DNA from: Leisingera sp. ANG-Vp | Lineage (GTDB): Bacteria; Pseudomonadota; Alphaproteobacteria; Rhodobacterales; Rhodobacteraceae | DNA length: 64,000 nucleotides | Direction: 5' to 3' | Assembly (NCBI RefSeq): GCF_000813725.1 | Contig: NZ_JWLD01000032.1 | Coordinates: 62,001-126,000 of the forward strand | Shown: positions 7,923 through 16,258 of the stretch, one piece after another | Layout of the letters: each line of letters starts with the position of its first letter | Numbering within the stretch: the first letter of the stretch is position 1 | Notes under the pieces: generated by a model | Databases searched by the model: none | The model's input: the letters and a program-made list of their open reading frames with translations, nothing else | What the model was told of the DNA's origin: nothing | Made by a program: the position numbers and the translations under genes

Positions 7923-9983
7923 ATGGCGATAGCCGCATCAGCCCGCACACAGGGGCATCAGCAGCAACATCTGGCAGCCGCAGAGACCGAAGCCTCAGAA
8001 CCTAATCCGGTCCATGGGCTGATCCGCATCATGAGGGGGCGCTGGAAACACACCATAGGCAAGGCAATGCTGTTCGGGCCCGTTTTGGCGGCTGCGGGCT
8101 ACATGTCCGGCGTCCGGCTGTATGAATCACAAGCCATCCTCCGGGTGTTTCCGCAGGAATCCAACATTTTGTACGCCACGGGCGACGGGTCGGTTCTGAA
8201 AACCTTCGACAGTTTTGTTAAGGCTGAAACCACCTATGTCGCATCGCCGCCTGTCATGCTGCGTGCCGCCCATTCCCTTGCGACGGACAATCCGGGCCCG
8301 GCGGGTTCCATCAGTGTTTCCGACCTTTCCGGCTCTATCGAGATCAAGCGGTCCGACAGCTTGATTGTGCTCAAAACCAAAAGCCGGCTTGCCGAGTTTG
8401 CGCAGAGCAAGCTGGATGCTGTCGTTGCAGCATATCTCGAACTGAAAACCGAGGCTGAAACCGCCCGGTCCGAAGTCCGCCTGTCAGAGCTCCGTGCACG
8501 GGAGGAAGAGCTTGCGCTTCGCCTCACAAGGCTGCGGGTAACACAGCTCGAAGTCGGCGGAGAGTTCGGCAGAAATGCGATTACCAAGGCGCACATCGAA
8601 AAACTGGCCAAAATCGATGGGCTTGCTGCGCGCAAATCCGAAGTTGCAGCAACAATTGCCGCGTTGGAAGCCCGGACCGGCGGTGCCTCTGCAGACACTT
8701 CCGACGAAGAGATCATGCGGGCTACGCTCTTGGACCGGGCAATGGCCGATCTCAACTTCGAGCGTGCCAAGCTGATGAGCGAACTGGCCGGGCTGCAAGC
8801 CGGCTACAACGGCCAAAGCAACATGCGCTTCCAGTTGAAGGAAGAAGCGCTGCTGGATGAGATCGCGGTCATCGAAACGGCGCTGGCCGACCGGCGCGAA
8901 CAAATCAAAGTCCTGGGCCAGACCGGCGCTCTGACCAATGCTTCGGCAGAAGGAAACGACACCAGCATCACCGAAATTCGCAGTTTGTTTTCGAAGGTTG
9001 AAAGCCAGCTGGAATCCGCCCGGCTTGAGGCCCGCGACTTGAACCGGCGTCGCATCGAGTTGGACCAGGTTGAGCACGACATCAATGAAGCTCAGGACTT
9101 GCTGGCGGAAACGCGCCGCGCGCTAGAGGTGATCAGGCTGGAATCCGGGCGTTCTCTTCCTGGTTACGCAGTACTGATGTCGCCCGCTTCCATGCCTGCG
9201 GATCCGGTAAGCGACAGCCGCAAGATGCTGGCCGCATCAGGTTTTGCCGGAGGGGTAGGCCTGGCCCTGGTTATGTCCCTCATCCTTGGCTTCAAGGATG
9301 GCCGCCTGCGGTTTGCAGAAAGCTTGCTGCCTGTTGAGCATCGTTTGCCGGTTCTGCAAGTGTCCCCCGCCGGAGATACAGACCGGCACGCCGCGGATTT
9401 ACTTCGCAACGAGTTGCAGCTGCACCCGCTTCGCAAACCACGCCTGGTTGGCAAAGCTCCGGTTATCGCTGTGACCCGGGCCGGGTCCGGGCCGACCATC
9501 GAATTAGCCCGTGCACTTGCTGAAAGCTATGCGCGGGCAGGCATGAGCACGCTGATTATTGAAGCGGACATCGCGGAAACGTCGCAATCCGCTTCCGCCA
9601 ACCGCTGGCGCAGCTTCTTGTCCGGAGACTTCGCAGACATCGACGTGGTGAAGGGCGAAGCAGGTGTGTGGGAACTGCCGGACGGGCCAAAGAACAATCT
9701 GAACGACACGACCATTTCAGCACCAATGGTGCGCGAAGCCATTGGGGTGCTCGCACGTTCGGTCGACATCGTGATGGTTTCGGCCGGAAGTCTGAACGAT
9801 CGCCTGTCCAGCCAATTTGTTCTGTCCGCGTCAGATGTGGGCGTGCTGGCCATGGTGCCTTCAGATCCCAAAGACCTGGTTTTCGCTCAGATCGACCGGC
9901 TGGACGGCCTGCCCCGTCATGGCGGGGTGGCCGTCATGCGCAATGCCTTGCCCGGAGATCCTTGGCTGGCCGTTCGCACGTGA
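7923..9983 (+). CDS. Polysaccharide co-polymerase: Wzz/GNVR fused to degenerate BY-kinase-like domain
   Basis: A 686-residue inner-membrane protein. The N-terminal Wzz domain has a membrane helix at about residues 48-66. A long coiled-coil-rich periplasmic region follows (about 160-420), with a second helix near 433-455 (GFAGGVGLALVMSLILGF). The cytosolic end (about 510-686) looks like a BY-kinase/ParA-type ATPase, but the P-loop region reads AVTRAGSGPTIELARALAE, where active kinases have GEGKT/S. The Walker A' is LIIEADI rather than LLIDADLR. There is no C-terminal tyrosine cluster. It probably sets chain length by protein contacts, without autophosphorylation. It sits directly upstream of the priming transferase. 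Confidence 0.82.
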   Translation: MAIAASARTQGHQQQHLAAAETEASEPNPVHGLIRIMRGRWKHTIGKAMLFGPVLAAAGYMSGVRLYESQAILRVFPQESNILYATGDGSVLKTFDSFVKAETTYVASPPVMLRAAHSLATDNPGPAGSISVSDLSGSIEIKRSDSLIVLKTKSRLAEFAQSKLDAVVAAYLELKTEAETARSEVRLSELRAREEELALRLTRLRVTQLEVGGEFGRNAITKAHIEKLAKIDGLAARKSEVAATIAALEARTGGASADTSDEEIMRATLLDRAMADLNFERAKLMSELAGLQAGYNGQSNMRFQLKEEALLDEIAVIETALADRREQIKVLGQTGALTNASAEGNDTSITEIRSLFSKVESQLESARLEARDLNRRRIELDQVEHDINEAQDLLAETRRALEVIRLESGRSLPGYAVLMSPASMPADPVSDSRKMLAASGFAGGVGLALVMSLILGFKDGRLRFAESLLPVEHRLPVLQVSPAGDTDRHAADLLRNELQLHPLRKPRLVGKAPVIAVTRAGSGPTIELARALAESYARAGMSTLIIEADIAETSQSASANRWRSFLSGDFADIDVVKGEAGVWELPDGPKNNLNDTTISAPMVREAIGVLARSVDIVMVSAGSLNDRLSSQFVLSASDVGVLAMVPSDPKDLVFAQIDRLDGLPRHGGVAVMRNALPGDPWLAVRT

Positions 9984-10009
9984 AATGGATGCCTAATCGG
10001 AGATTGCCA

Positions 10010-10654
10010 ATGACGATGTTATCTATCGAGACCCCGAAGCAAACCCGCGGCTGGATTGCGGTCAACTCGAAGCGTCTTTTTGATCTCGTCCTCTCGTTGC
10101 TAATCCTGGCGATGATCTGGCCGCTGATTGTACTGAGCGCTGCAGCTGTCGCGCTGACATCCCGTGGTCCAGTTTTTTTTGTGCAGCGCCGGGTTGGGTT
10201 GGATGGGAAGCCGTTCAAAATGATCAAGTTCCGGTCCATGCTGCAGAATGCAGAAGATCTAAGAGACCGGATTGCGCACCAGAGCGACCGCGAAGGGTTG
10301 TGCATAAAGATCAAGAACGACCCTCGGACCACTCGCGTTGGCAGGTTTCTCCGCCGCTGGTCCCTGGATGAACTGCCGCAGCTGTTCAATGTCATCAGAG
10401 GTGACATGTCTCTGGTCGGACCGCGCCCCGCTCTGGTTGAGGAAGTTGACGAATATCCCGAACGGGCGCATCTCCGCCACCGTGTACAGCCTGGCATCAC
10501 GGGGCTCTGGCAGGTCTCAGGCCGCGCGGAAATCGGCTTCGAGGAGATGATCGATTTGGATCTGGCCTATGTCCGCAATTGCACACTCAGAACAGACCTT
10601 GTCATTTTGTTTCGGACTTTTCGCGCCGTTTTGGATGGGAGAGGCGCCTATTGA
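10010..10654 (+). CDS. Undecaprenyl-phosphate sugar phosphotransferase (priming transferase)
   Basis: A 214-residue bacterial sugar transferase of the short WbaP-C/PglC/ExoY type, which moves a sugar-1-phosphate onto undecaprenyl phosphate to start repeat-unit synthesis. The N-terminal membrane helix (FDLVLSLLILAMIWPLIVLS) is followed by the family blocks GPVFFVQRRVGLDGKPFKM, KFRSML, then RRWSLDELPQLFNVIRGDMS, LVGPRP and GITGLWQVSGR. The Asp-Glu of LDELPQ is the catalytic dyad region. The ATG at 10010 has CGGAG seven bases upstream; the frame is open earlier but that part overlaps the Wzz-like gene. Confidence 0.88.
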   Translation: MTMLSIETPKQTRGWIAVNSKRLFDLVLSLLILAMIWPLIVLSAAAVALTSRGPVFFVQRRVGLDGKPFKMIKFRSMLQNAEDLRDRIAHQSDREGLCIKIKNDPRTTRVGRFLRRWSLDELPQLFNVIRGDMSLVGPRPALVEEVDEYPERAHLRHRVQPGITGLWQVSGRAEIGFEEMIDLDLAYVRNCTLRTDLVILFRTFRAVLDGRGAY

Positions 10655-10719
10655 TTTGCGCGCCCGTTGCCGCAGACGGCAATTCGCTGGCCACAACATC
10701 CGCACATACCACTGACTTT

Positions 10720-10740
10720 GCCGAAAACCGCACTTTCGGC
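10720..10740. promoter_or_regulatory. Inverted repeat upstream of the RTX gene
   Basis: GCCGAAA (10720-10726) and TTTCGGC (10734-10740) form a perfect 7-bp inverted repeat with a 7-base spacer in the 118-bp gap between the sugar transferase and the RTX gene. It could be an operator or a small terminator for the polysaccharide operon. No T-run follows, so an operator is slightly favoured. Function not shown. Confidence 0.3.
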
Positions 10741-10772
10741 GCCGGCAATATGTTGAACAATCAGGGGGAGAA

Positions 10773-13700
10773 ATGAGCATGACCAACCTGCTGCAGGATA
10801 CGGACGAGAGACTCACGTTTGGGCAATACACTGTCTCGGATCATTGGGAGGGGGAAGTCGGCGAAGGCGGCTCACCGGTTTTAACGACAACGGTCGAAAC
10901 GATTGAGGGCATCCCTTACGAGCTGGAATTCAACTTGGCAGCCAATTTGTCGGCCAACGTTGAAACCGTTACGATCGAGGTTGTATTTGGTGGCGAAAGC
11001 ATCGGGAGTTTTGTTCACGAGGGCGGGGTTTTCGAAACATACACCTTCGATTTGACAGGCACTGGTCAGCCTACCGAGCTTGAATTCAGGATTCTGGACG
11101 CTTCCTCGGATGCAGACGGATTGCTGGATACCTCCGGTGTTATCCCCTCTTACGAAAAGACGGTGAACTTCCTAGGCCGCGAGGTGACGGTTGACGCCTT
11201 CGCACCAGGCCAAAATTTCATCTACCAGGTATTGAATGGGCAGCTCGTCAAATTCGATCTGGAAACAAACAGCTATACCGAAACCGAGACATCTGCTGCA
11301 GTCAATGTGAACGCCATTGGCTATTCCAGCGAGTTCGATCTGATCTATGGTCTGGCCAGATCTGACGGGACCGACGCCCGTGGGCACGCGATCGCAAGAA
11401 ATGATGTCATCGCAATGGACGCCACCGGTGCCACCTACAAGGTGTCTTCAGGCATCATGGGTTCCTACATTGGCGACGTTGACGACCAAGGCAATCTGTG
11501 GACTTTCAGCGGCAACCTGACCACCGCGGTTGTGTACGACTTGTCGGAAACCGGACCGGACGGAGCGCTTCAATCCCAGGTCATTCAGATGCCTGCGCTG
11601 GGCATTCCAACCCGCGGGCTTGCAGACCTTGCGTACGATGCGGGCACCCAAACTTTCTTTGGCGTTGCGCATGGCGGGTCAAACGGCGCTGAAGGGATTT
11701 TGGTGTCCATCGACATCTCCGAAGTGAGTCTGGGCGGTGACCCGAAAGTGACAACCCAGACCCTTGCTGGAACAATTGTGGATGGCGAAGTGAAGCCCGG
11801 CATTCCAGCAAGTGCTTATGGCGCGACCATCGTGGATGCCGATGGCAACGTCTATGCCGGGGCGAACAACACGGATCATGATCTGGACAGCACAACGCCA
11901 AATGCCGGCGGGTTTTACCGGATCACCGCCGGTGAAGATGGCGCGCTCTACATGGAGCTCCTGGCGCAAGCGCCAAAGGTCTACAGCAACGATGGTGCCA
12001 TGGATACGCGGGGTGTGGATCCGTTCCTTGGCATTGATACCACGTCGACCGTTCTGCTGCGGGCGCCGGTGCTGTCGGTTGCAGTGGCTGAAGATGATAC
12101 ACTGAAGCTTGCCGCAAAGGGCACCGCAATGACGGTTGACCTGTTCGCGAACGACGAGGTGACTGAGGGTGGAACTCTGACATTGACCCATATTGACGGG
12201 GCCGCGGTCAGTACCGGTGACATCTTCACTTTGGCAAATGGAGAAACAGCTACCTACCTCGGCAACGGGCTGCTTGAGATTACGCCCGGCAGTGAACCGC
12301 GCGATGTCACCGCCGAGATCTCCTATACTGTTGAAAGCGACGCGGGGATTTCGGACACCGCCACGCTGACGATTGAGACCTCTCCCGTGCAGGGCACGGC
12401 CGGAAATGACCACATGGTCGGATTCACGGATTTGGACGGCACCCAGATCGACAGGGCGGACGGGCCGGATGACGTGATCCTGGGATATGGCGGCAATGAC
12501 AAGATTTTCGCCGGCGACGGCGCCGACGATATCTATGGCGGTTCGGGCAATGATTTCATCCGTGCGCAATCCGGAGATGACATAATCTACGGTGAGGCAG
12601 GCCGCGACGTGCTTGATGGGGGGACCGGCGCTGATGTGATGTACGGAGGCACAGGCAATGACATCTACTTCGTGGATCACACAGATGATGTGGTGTCCGA
12701 AGCCGGAGGGGATGGCACCGATACCGTGAAGTCAAAAGTCAGCTACACGCTTGATGGCGGGGTGGAAAACCTATGGCTTCAAAAGGGCTCGGATGCGGTG
12801 AACGGCACCGGCAATGCGCTGCGCAACATGATTGTGGGCAATGGGCTGGATAACTCAATCGATGGCAGGTCTGGCAACGACAATTTGATTGCAGGCGCTG
12901 GCAACGACACTGTTTATGGCGGCGAAGGACACGACAAGCTGCATGGCAATGACGGTGCCGATGTACTTTACGGCCAGTCCGGAAACGACAAGCTGCATGG
13001 CGGCGACGGGGCCGATACGGCCGATGGCGGCGAGGGCAACGATACATTGTGCCCCGGTCTTGGCGACGACGTCATGTACGGCGGTGCGGGCAATGACCTG
13101 CTGTCAGGCAATGCCGGCGCCGATACCGCTTACGGCGGGGCCGGAAACGACACCTATAAAGTTTCAGATGCCTTCGACACAATCGTCGAATTCGACGGCG
13201 AAGGCCATGATGTTGTGCATGCCAAAGCGGATGTGGCGCTGTCAGAGAACGTGGAGGATGTATTCCTGTTCGGCAGTGGTGACTACAGCGCAACGGGAAA
13301 TGCGGGTGCAAACCGCATGCTGGGCAATTCAGGCAGCAATTCATTGTCAGGAATGGCAGGGAACGACCACATTAACGGACGTCAGGGGAACGACAGTGTT
13401 CACGGTGGTGCCGGAATGGACAAGCTGCACGGCGGCACTGGCAACGATGAGCTGTCCGGAGGCGCTGGGTCTGACACTATCAGCGGTGAAGAGGGCGCGG
13501 ATCGGCTTTCTGGCGGAGGTGGCAATGACGTCCTTTACGGAGGCGCGGGAGCCGACATCTTTGAGTTCCGCAATGGTGACGGGCAGGACGTGATCGGTGA
13601 TTTCGATGTGACCGTCGATGTCATCCGTTTGGCAGGTGTCAGCTCTGAAGACGTGAGCTGGCATTCGGGAACCCAAGGTTTGAGCCTGTTGTACGGGTCT

Positions 13701-13775
13701 GGAGACGAAATCCAGTTCAGCGGCCTAACGCTCGACGCCTCGGCAGAGATAGCAATAACTTTTTTCGACGGCTAA
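10773..13775 (+). CDS. Secreted RTX (hemolysin-type calcium-binding) repeat protein
   Basis: A 1000-residue acidic protein with no N-terminal signal peptide, as expected for type I secretion. Residues 1-125 form a beta-rich, lectin-like region. About 130-430 resembles a beta-propeller with repeated 'GYSSEFDLIYGLA' and 'GSYIGDVDDQGNLWTF' style segments. About 440-540 is Ig/cadherin-like. From about 570 to 925 come three blocks of GGxGxDxLx nonapeptides, separated by linkers of the DxxDxVxExxGxGxD type. The last 70 residues, rich in Asp/Ser and ending AITFFDG, look like the C-terminal secretion signal. A strong SD (gggggag) precedes the ATG. Its position after the polysaccharide genes suggests a matrix or adhesion protein. 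No T1SS genes are in the window. Confidence 0.85.
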   Translation: MSMTNLLQDTDERLTFGQYTVSDHWEGEVGEGGSPVLTTTVETIEGIPYELEFNLAANLSANVETVTIEVVFGGESIGSFVHEGGVFETYTFDLTGTGQPTELEFRILDASSDADGLLDTSGVIPSYEKTVNFLGREVTVDAFAPGQNFIYQVLNGQLVKFDLETNSYTETETSAAVNVNAIGYSSEFDLIYGLARSDGTDARGHAIARNDVIAMDATGATYKVSSGIMGSYIGDVDDQGNLWTFSGNLTTAVVYDLSETGPDGALQSQVIQMPALGIPTRGLADLAYDAGTQTFFGVAHGGSNGAEGILVSIDISEVSLGGDPKVTTQTLAGTIVDGEVKPGIPASAYGATIVDADGNVYAGANNTDHDLDSTTPNAGGFYRITAGEDGALYMELLAQAPKVYSNDGAMDTRGVDPFLGIDTTSTVLLRAPVLSVAVAEDDTLKLAAKGTAMTVDLFANDEVTEGGTLTLTHIDGAAVSTGDIFTLANGETATYLGNGLLEITPGSEPRDVTAEISYTVESDAGISDTATLTIETSPVQGTAGNDHMVGFTDLDGTQIDRADGPDDVILGYGGNDKIFAGDGADDIYGGSGNDFIRAQSGDDIIYGEAGRDVLDGGTGADVMYGGTGNDIYFVDHTDDVVSEAGGDGTDTVKSKVSYTLDGGVENLWLQKGSDAVNGTGNALRNMIVGNGLDNSIDGRSGNDNLIAGAGNDTVYGGEGHDKLHGNDGADVLYGQSGNDKLHGGDGADTADGGEGNDTLCPGLGDDVMYGGAGNDLLSGNAGADTAYGGAGNDTYKVSDAFDTIVEFDGEGHDVVHAKADVALSENVEDVFLFGSGDYSATGNAGANRMLGNSGSNSLSGMAGNDHINGRQGNDSVHGGAGMDKLHGGTGNDELSGGAGSDTISGEEGADRLSGGGGNDVLYGGAGADIFEFRNGDGQDVIGDFDVTVDVIRLAGVSSEDVSWHSGTQGLSLLYGSGDEIQFSGLTLDASAEIAITFFDG

Positions 13776-14069
13776 CTGCAAAGGAGACCTGCTCTGCCTA
13801 GAGGCACAGCTTGTCTGGCGGAGCCCACAGATCCGAGGTTCAGGACGCATCGGTTCCGGTAGCGCTGCACGAGGCAGCGATTGAAAACGAGCGGTGCCGC
13901 GAGCGGTCTTTTCTGGCCGAGCAGAGCGCAGATGCCGAGGCTGCGGATCGTCTTCATTGGTGCCACGCTTTGGCAGGCAGGCATCTTAGCTTGCCGCAGG
14001 GCCGTGACGCTTTCACCTGTCTTTTGCCCGCAACAGAGGCAATAGATCACCTCGTCTAACGCAACGGGA
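13776..14069. other. Gap without a supported gene (RTX / LysR convergent region)
   Basis: This 294-bp stretch holds a possible terminator (13791-13810) close to the RTX stop. The remainder has short open frames on both strands (82 codons at 13811-14059 plus; a frame running into the LysR end on minus). Neither has a good SD or a recognisable motif. It may be decayed coding DNA, but I see nothing that identifies it. Confidence 0.4.
13791..13810 (+). terminator. Possible terminator after the RTX gene
   Basis: GCTCTGCC (13791-13798) pairs with GGCACAGC (13803-13810) with one mismatch and a four-base loop, 15 bp after the RTX stop. The T content after the stem is low (TTGT), so it is a weak candidate. 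Confidence 0.35.
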
Positions 14070-14954
14070 TCAAGCGTTTGCTGCTGTGCGGAAAAGAAGC
14101 TCTTTCGCCTGCCCTTCGACCCAGCTGGCAAACAGTTTTGCTTTTGGCTGGGCACCTGAATTCACCTGCAGAAAGTAACCCCGGTTGGAGCGGATCGATT
14201 GCGTTCCCACATGGACCAGCCGCCCCTGGTCAAAGAATGTGCCGATGAAAGGCAGAAAGCCGATCGCAATTCCCCGCCTGTATGCTGCAGCTTCGAGAAC
14301 CATGTGAGGCTCTTCCAGAACCTCGCCGCGTTCTGCAAAATCTGTTGGAGCCCCTATCGTTGACAGCCAGTGACGCCAGGTTGAGCGATCGCGGTAGTGG
14401 ATGGGCGGCAGTGCGCCCTCCCAGAAGTTGCCGCTGGTTTGCACCCCGGGCGCCGCAACCGGAATGGCCTTAGTATCAAACAGCAGCGCTGCACAGGCTG
14501 GAGGGCTATCCAGTTCGGCCCAGATGATCGAGGCGTCCGCCAGACGGGCTTCAGGCAGTCCGATCACGTGGATCAGATCCACCCGCAGACCGGGATGCTG
14601 CGCCTCAAATGCGCCGATCCGGGGCAGCAGCCATTGCGACGACAGATAAGGCCCGACCGAGATCCGCAGCACCTCCCGTGTTGTCAGTTTCCCGGTGATC
14701 TCTTTGAGTTCATTCCAGATCACTGCTGTGGCGCGTGCCAGCTCGGCACCATCCTGGGTGAGCCTGACTTCGCGCACACGCCGCTCAAACAGCCGTTTCC
14801 CAATGGCACCCTCCAGCGCCGTGATACGGTGGCTGACGGCCGAGGGGGTCACGTTCAGGGCCTGGGCTGCACGGGAAAAACTCAGGCTTTCGGCAGCATG
14901 ATGAAAATAGACCAGAGCGCCGAGATAGGAGGGGTCTTTGGGGTCGGGCAGCAT
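14070..14954 (-). CDS. LysR-family transcriptional regulator (GcvA-like)
   Basis: A 294-residue regulator. The N-terminal winged helix-turn-helix is clear: FHHAAESLSFSRAAQALNVT, then PSAVSHRITALEGAIGKRLF, then ERRVREVRLTQDG (residues about 15-70). The rest is the periplasmic-binding-like effector domain. The SAVSHRI and RAAQALNVTPSA recognition region resembles the GcvA/AmpR subgroup. It is transcribed away from the dioxygenase-dehydrogenase pair, 110 bp apart, the usual layout for a LysR protein controlling its divergent neighbour. A T-N11-A palindrome lies 15 bp upstream of its start, so autoregulation is likely. Effector unknown; a methylated amine or hydroxy acid would fit the target genes. 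Confidence 0.92.
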   Translation of the reverse strand: MLPDPKDPSYLGALVYFHHAAESLSFSRAAQALNVTPSAVSHRITALEGAIGKRLFERRVREVRLTQDGAELARATAVIWNELKEITGKLTTREVLRISVGPYLSSQWLLPRIGAFEAQHPGLRVDLIHVIGLPEARLADASIIWAELDSPPACAALLFDTKAIPVAAPGVQTSGNFWEGALPPIHYRDRSTWRHWLSTIGAPTDFAERGEVLEEPHMVLEAAAYRRGIAIGFLPFIGTFFDQGRLVHVGTQSIRSNRGYFLQVNSGAQPKAKLFASWVEGQAKELLFRTAANA

Positions 14955-14968
14955 GCGGGCACCATATA

Positions 14969-14981
14969 TGAGCTAAGCTCA
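14969..14981. promoter_or_regulatory. LysR-type T-N11-A operator candidate
   Basis: TGAGCTAAGCTCA is a perfect 5-3-5 palindrome of exactly T-N11-A form, the classical LysR recognition box. It lies in the divergent gap between the LysR gene and the dioxygenase gene. Seen directly; binding by the adjacent regulator is inferred. Confidence 0.6.
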
Positions 14982-15064
14982 ATTATCTTGTGTTGAATTG
15001 GAATTTGTCAAATGTATCTGCCGGGGACCTTATGGCGGGCAGGAAACCCGCGAGGAACAGTCCA

Positions 15065-16258
15065 ATGCCATCGGCACGCAACAGCATCCGCTCCGCCGCC
15101 ATCGAAAACGGCCTCCTGACCGCGATCTGGGAAGACGGCCATCAAAGCCGGTTTCATCCCATCTGGCTGAGGCACCAATGCTGGTGCCCGGAGTGCGGCA
15201 CGCCGGAGACCGGTGTGCGCAGCATCCGGCTGCACCATATCGACGAAGGGATATCCATCGAGAGTGCGGCGGTCGAGGGTAACAGCGTTCAGGTGATCTG
15301 GCCGGACGGGCACCGGTCCGAATATGCAGCGCGCTGGCTGCGCAATCACTGCTACTCGGATGCCGAGCGTGCCCGCAGGCGTGTGCAGCCTGTCCTATGG
15401 GACAGCACGCTCAGAACCGACCTGCCGGTCGGGTCGCTGGCTGAGGCAGAGGCGGATCCGGCAGCCCGTTTGAAAATTCTCGAAAAGGTACGGGATTACG
15501 GTTTCTGCAAGATCGTGGATGCTCCGGCCGGCAAGGCGGAAAGCCAGCGGATGATCCGGCTGGCCGGGGCGCAGCGGCAGACCCATTACGGCACCTACAC
15601 GCTGAAAAAGAAGGCGACCGTGACCAATGTGGGCGACACCACCGGCCCGCTGGACCCGCATGTGGATGAACCCTACCGCTATGCCGCGATCGGGATCACC
15701 GTGTTTCAGGTTCTTCGCCCCAGTTCAAACGGCGGTGCCTCAACCCTGGTGGACGGGTTCGAAGCCGTCCGGCGCCTGAAGCAGCAATGGCCTGAGGATT
15801 TCAGCCTGCTGTGCAATACGCCGGTGACATGCCAGCGCTTCGATCCTGGCGATAACAGCCACGGCAACATGCGCTGGTACAAGTCCCATTTGCCGGTCAT
15901 CCGGCTGGACGACCGGGGCGAGGTTTGCGGGGTGCGGATGAACGAGCGGCAGATTTCGCCTCTGGATGTGCCAGGCGATCAGGTTGTGCCGGTCTATCGC
16001 GCGCTGAAAAGGCTGTTTGAATTGCTGTACAGCGACGATCTGCGCCTAACCTTGGATCTGAAGGCCGGGGAGGGGCTGCTGTTCGACAATCAGAGGCTGC
16101 TGCATGGGCGGACCGGCTTTGCGCCGGAGACGCCGCCGCGGGCTGTGCTGACGTCTTCGGTCGATCTGGATGATTTCCACTCCAGCATGCGCCTGCTGCA
16201 AAGGGAGCTGGACCCGGACGCTATGCATCTGGTGCTGCAGCAAGGGATGGCAGGATGA
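15065..16258 (+). CDS. Gamma-butyrobetaine hydroxylase-like Fe(II)/2-oxoglutarate dioxygenase (DUF971 + TauD)
   Basis: A 397-residue two-domain dioxygenase. The N-terminal DUF971-type domain (about 1-95) has RHQCWCPECG, a C-x-C-x2-C set, and a later WLRNHC. Together these match the Cys3-His zinc site of gamma-butyrobetaine hydroxylase. The C-terminal TauD jelly-roll carries the iron ligands HVD (in PLDPHVDEPYRYA) and a distal His in LLHGRTGF, with a following Arg for 2-oxoglutarate. The reaction would be hydroxylation of gamma-butyrobetaine, trimethyllysine or a similar betaine. ATG 15065 has GAGGA eight bases upstream; ATG 15032, also with an SD (GGGGA), would add 11 residues. It overlaps the dehydrogenase gene by four bases. 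Confidence 0.82.
   Translation: MPSARNSIRSAAIENGLLTAIWEDGHQSRFHPIWLRHQCWCPECGTPETGVRSIRLHHIDEGISIESAAVEGNSVQVIWPDGHRSEYAARWLRNHCYSDAERARRRVQPVLWDSTLRTDLPVGSLAEAEADPAARLKILEKVRDYGFCKIVDAPAGKAESQRMIRLAGAQRQTHYGTYTLKKKATVTNVGDTTGPLDPHVDEPYRYAAIGITVFQVLRPSSNGGASTLVDGFEAVRRLKQQWPEDFSLLCNTPVTCQRFDPGDNSHGNMRWYKSHLPVIRLDDRGEVCGVRMNERQISPLDVPGDQVVPVYRALKRLFELLYSDDLRLTLDLKAGEGLLFDNQRLLHGRTGFAPETPPRAVLTSSVDLDDFHSSMRLLQRELDPDAMHLVLQQGMAG

Noticed and set aside
12470-13560. Tandem nucleotide repeats that could suggest a CRISPR or satellite array
   Set aside because: They are the coding repeats of RTX nonapeptides in frame; unit lengths and variation follow the protein.
13776-14069. Possible transposase remnant between the RTX and LysR genes
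   Set aside because: No terminal repeats, no DDE-type motif and no duplicated target site seen; left as unassigned sequence.
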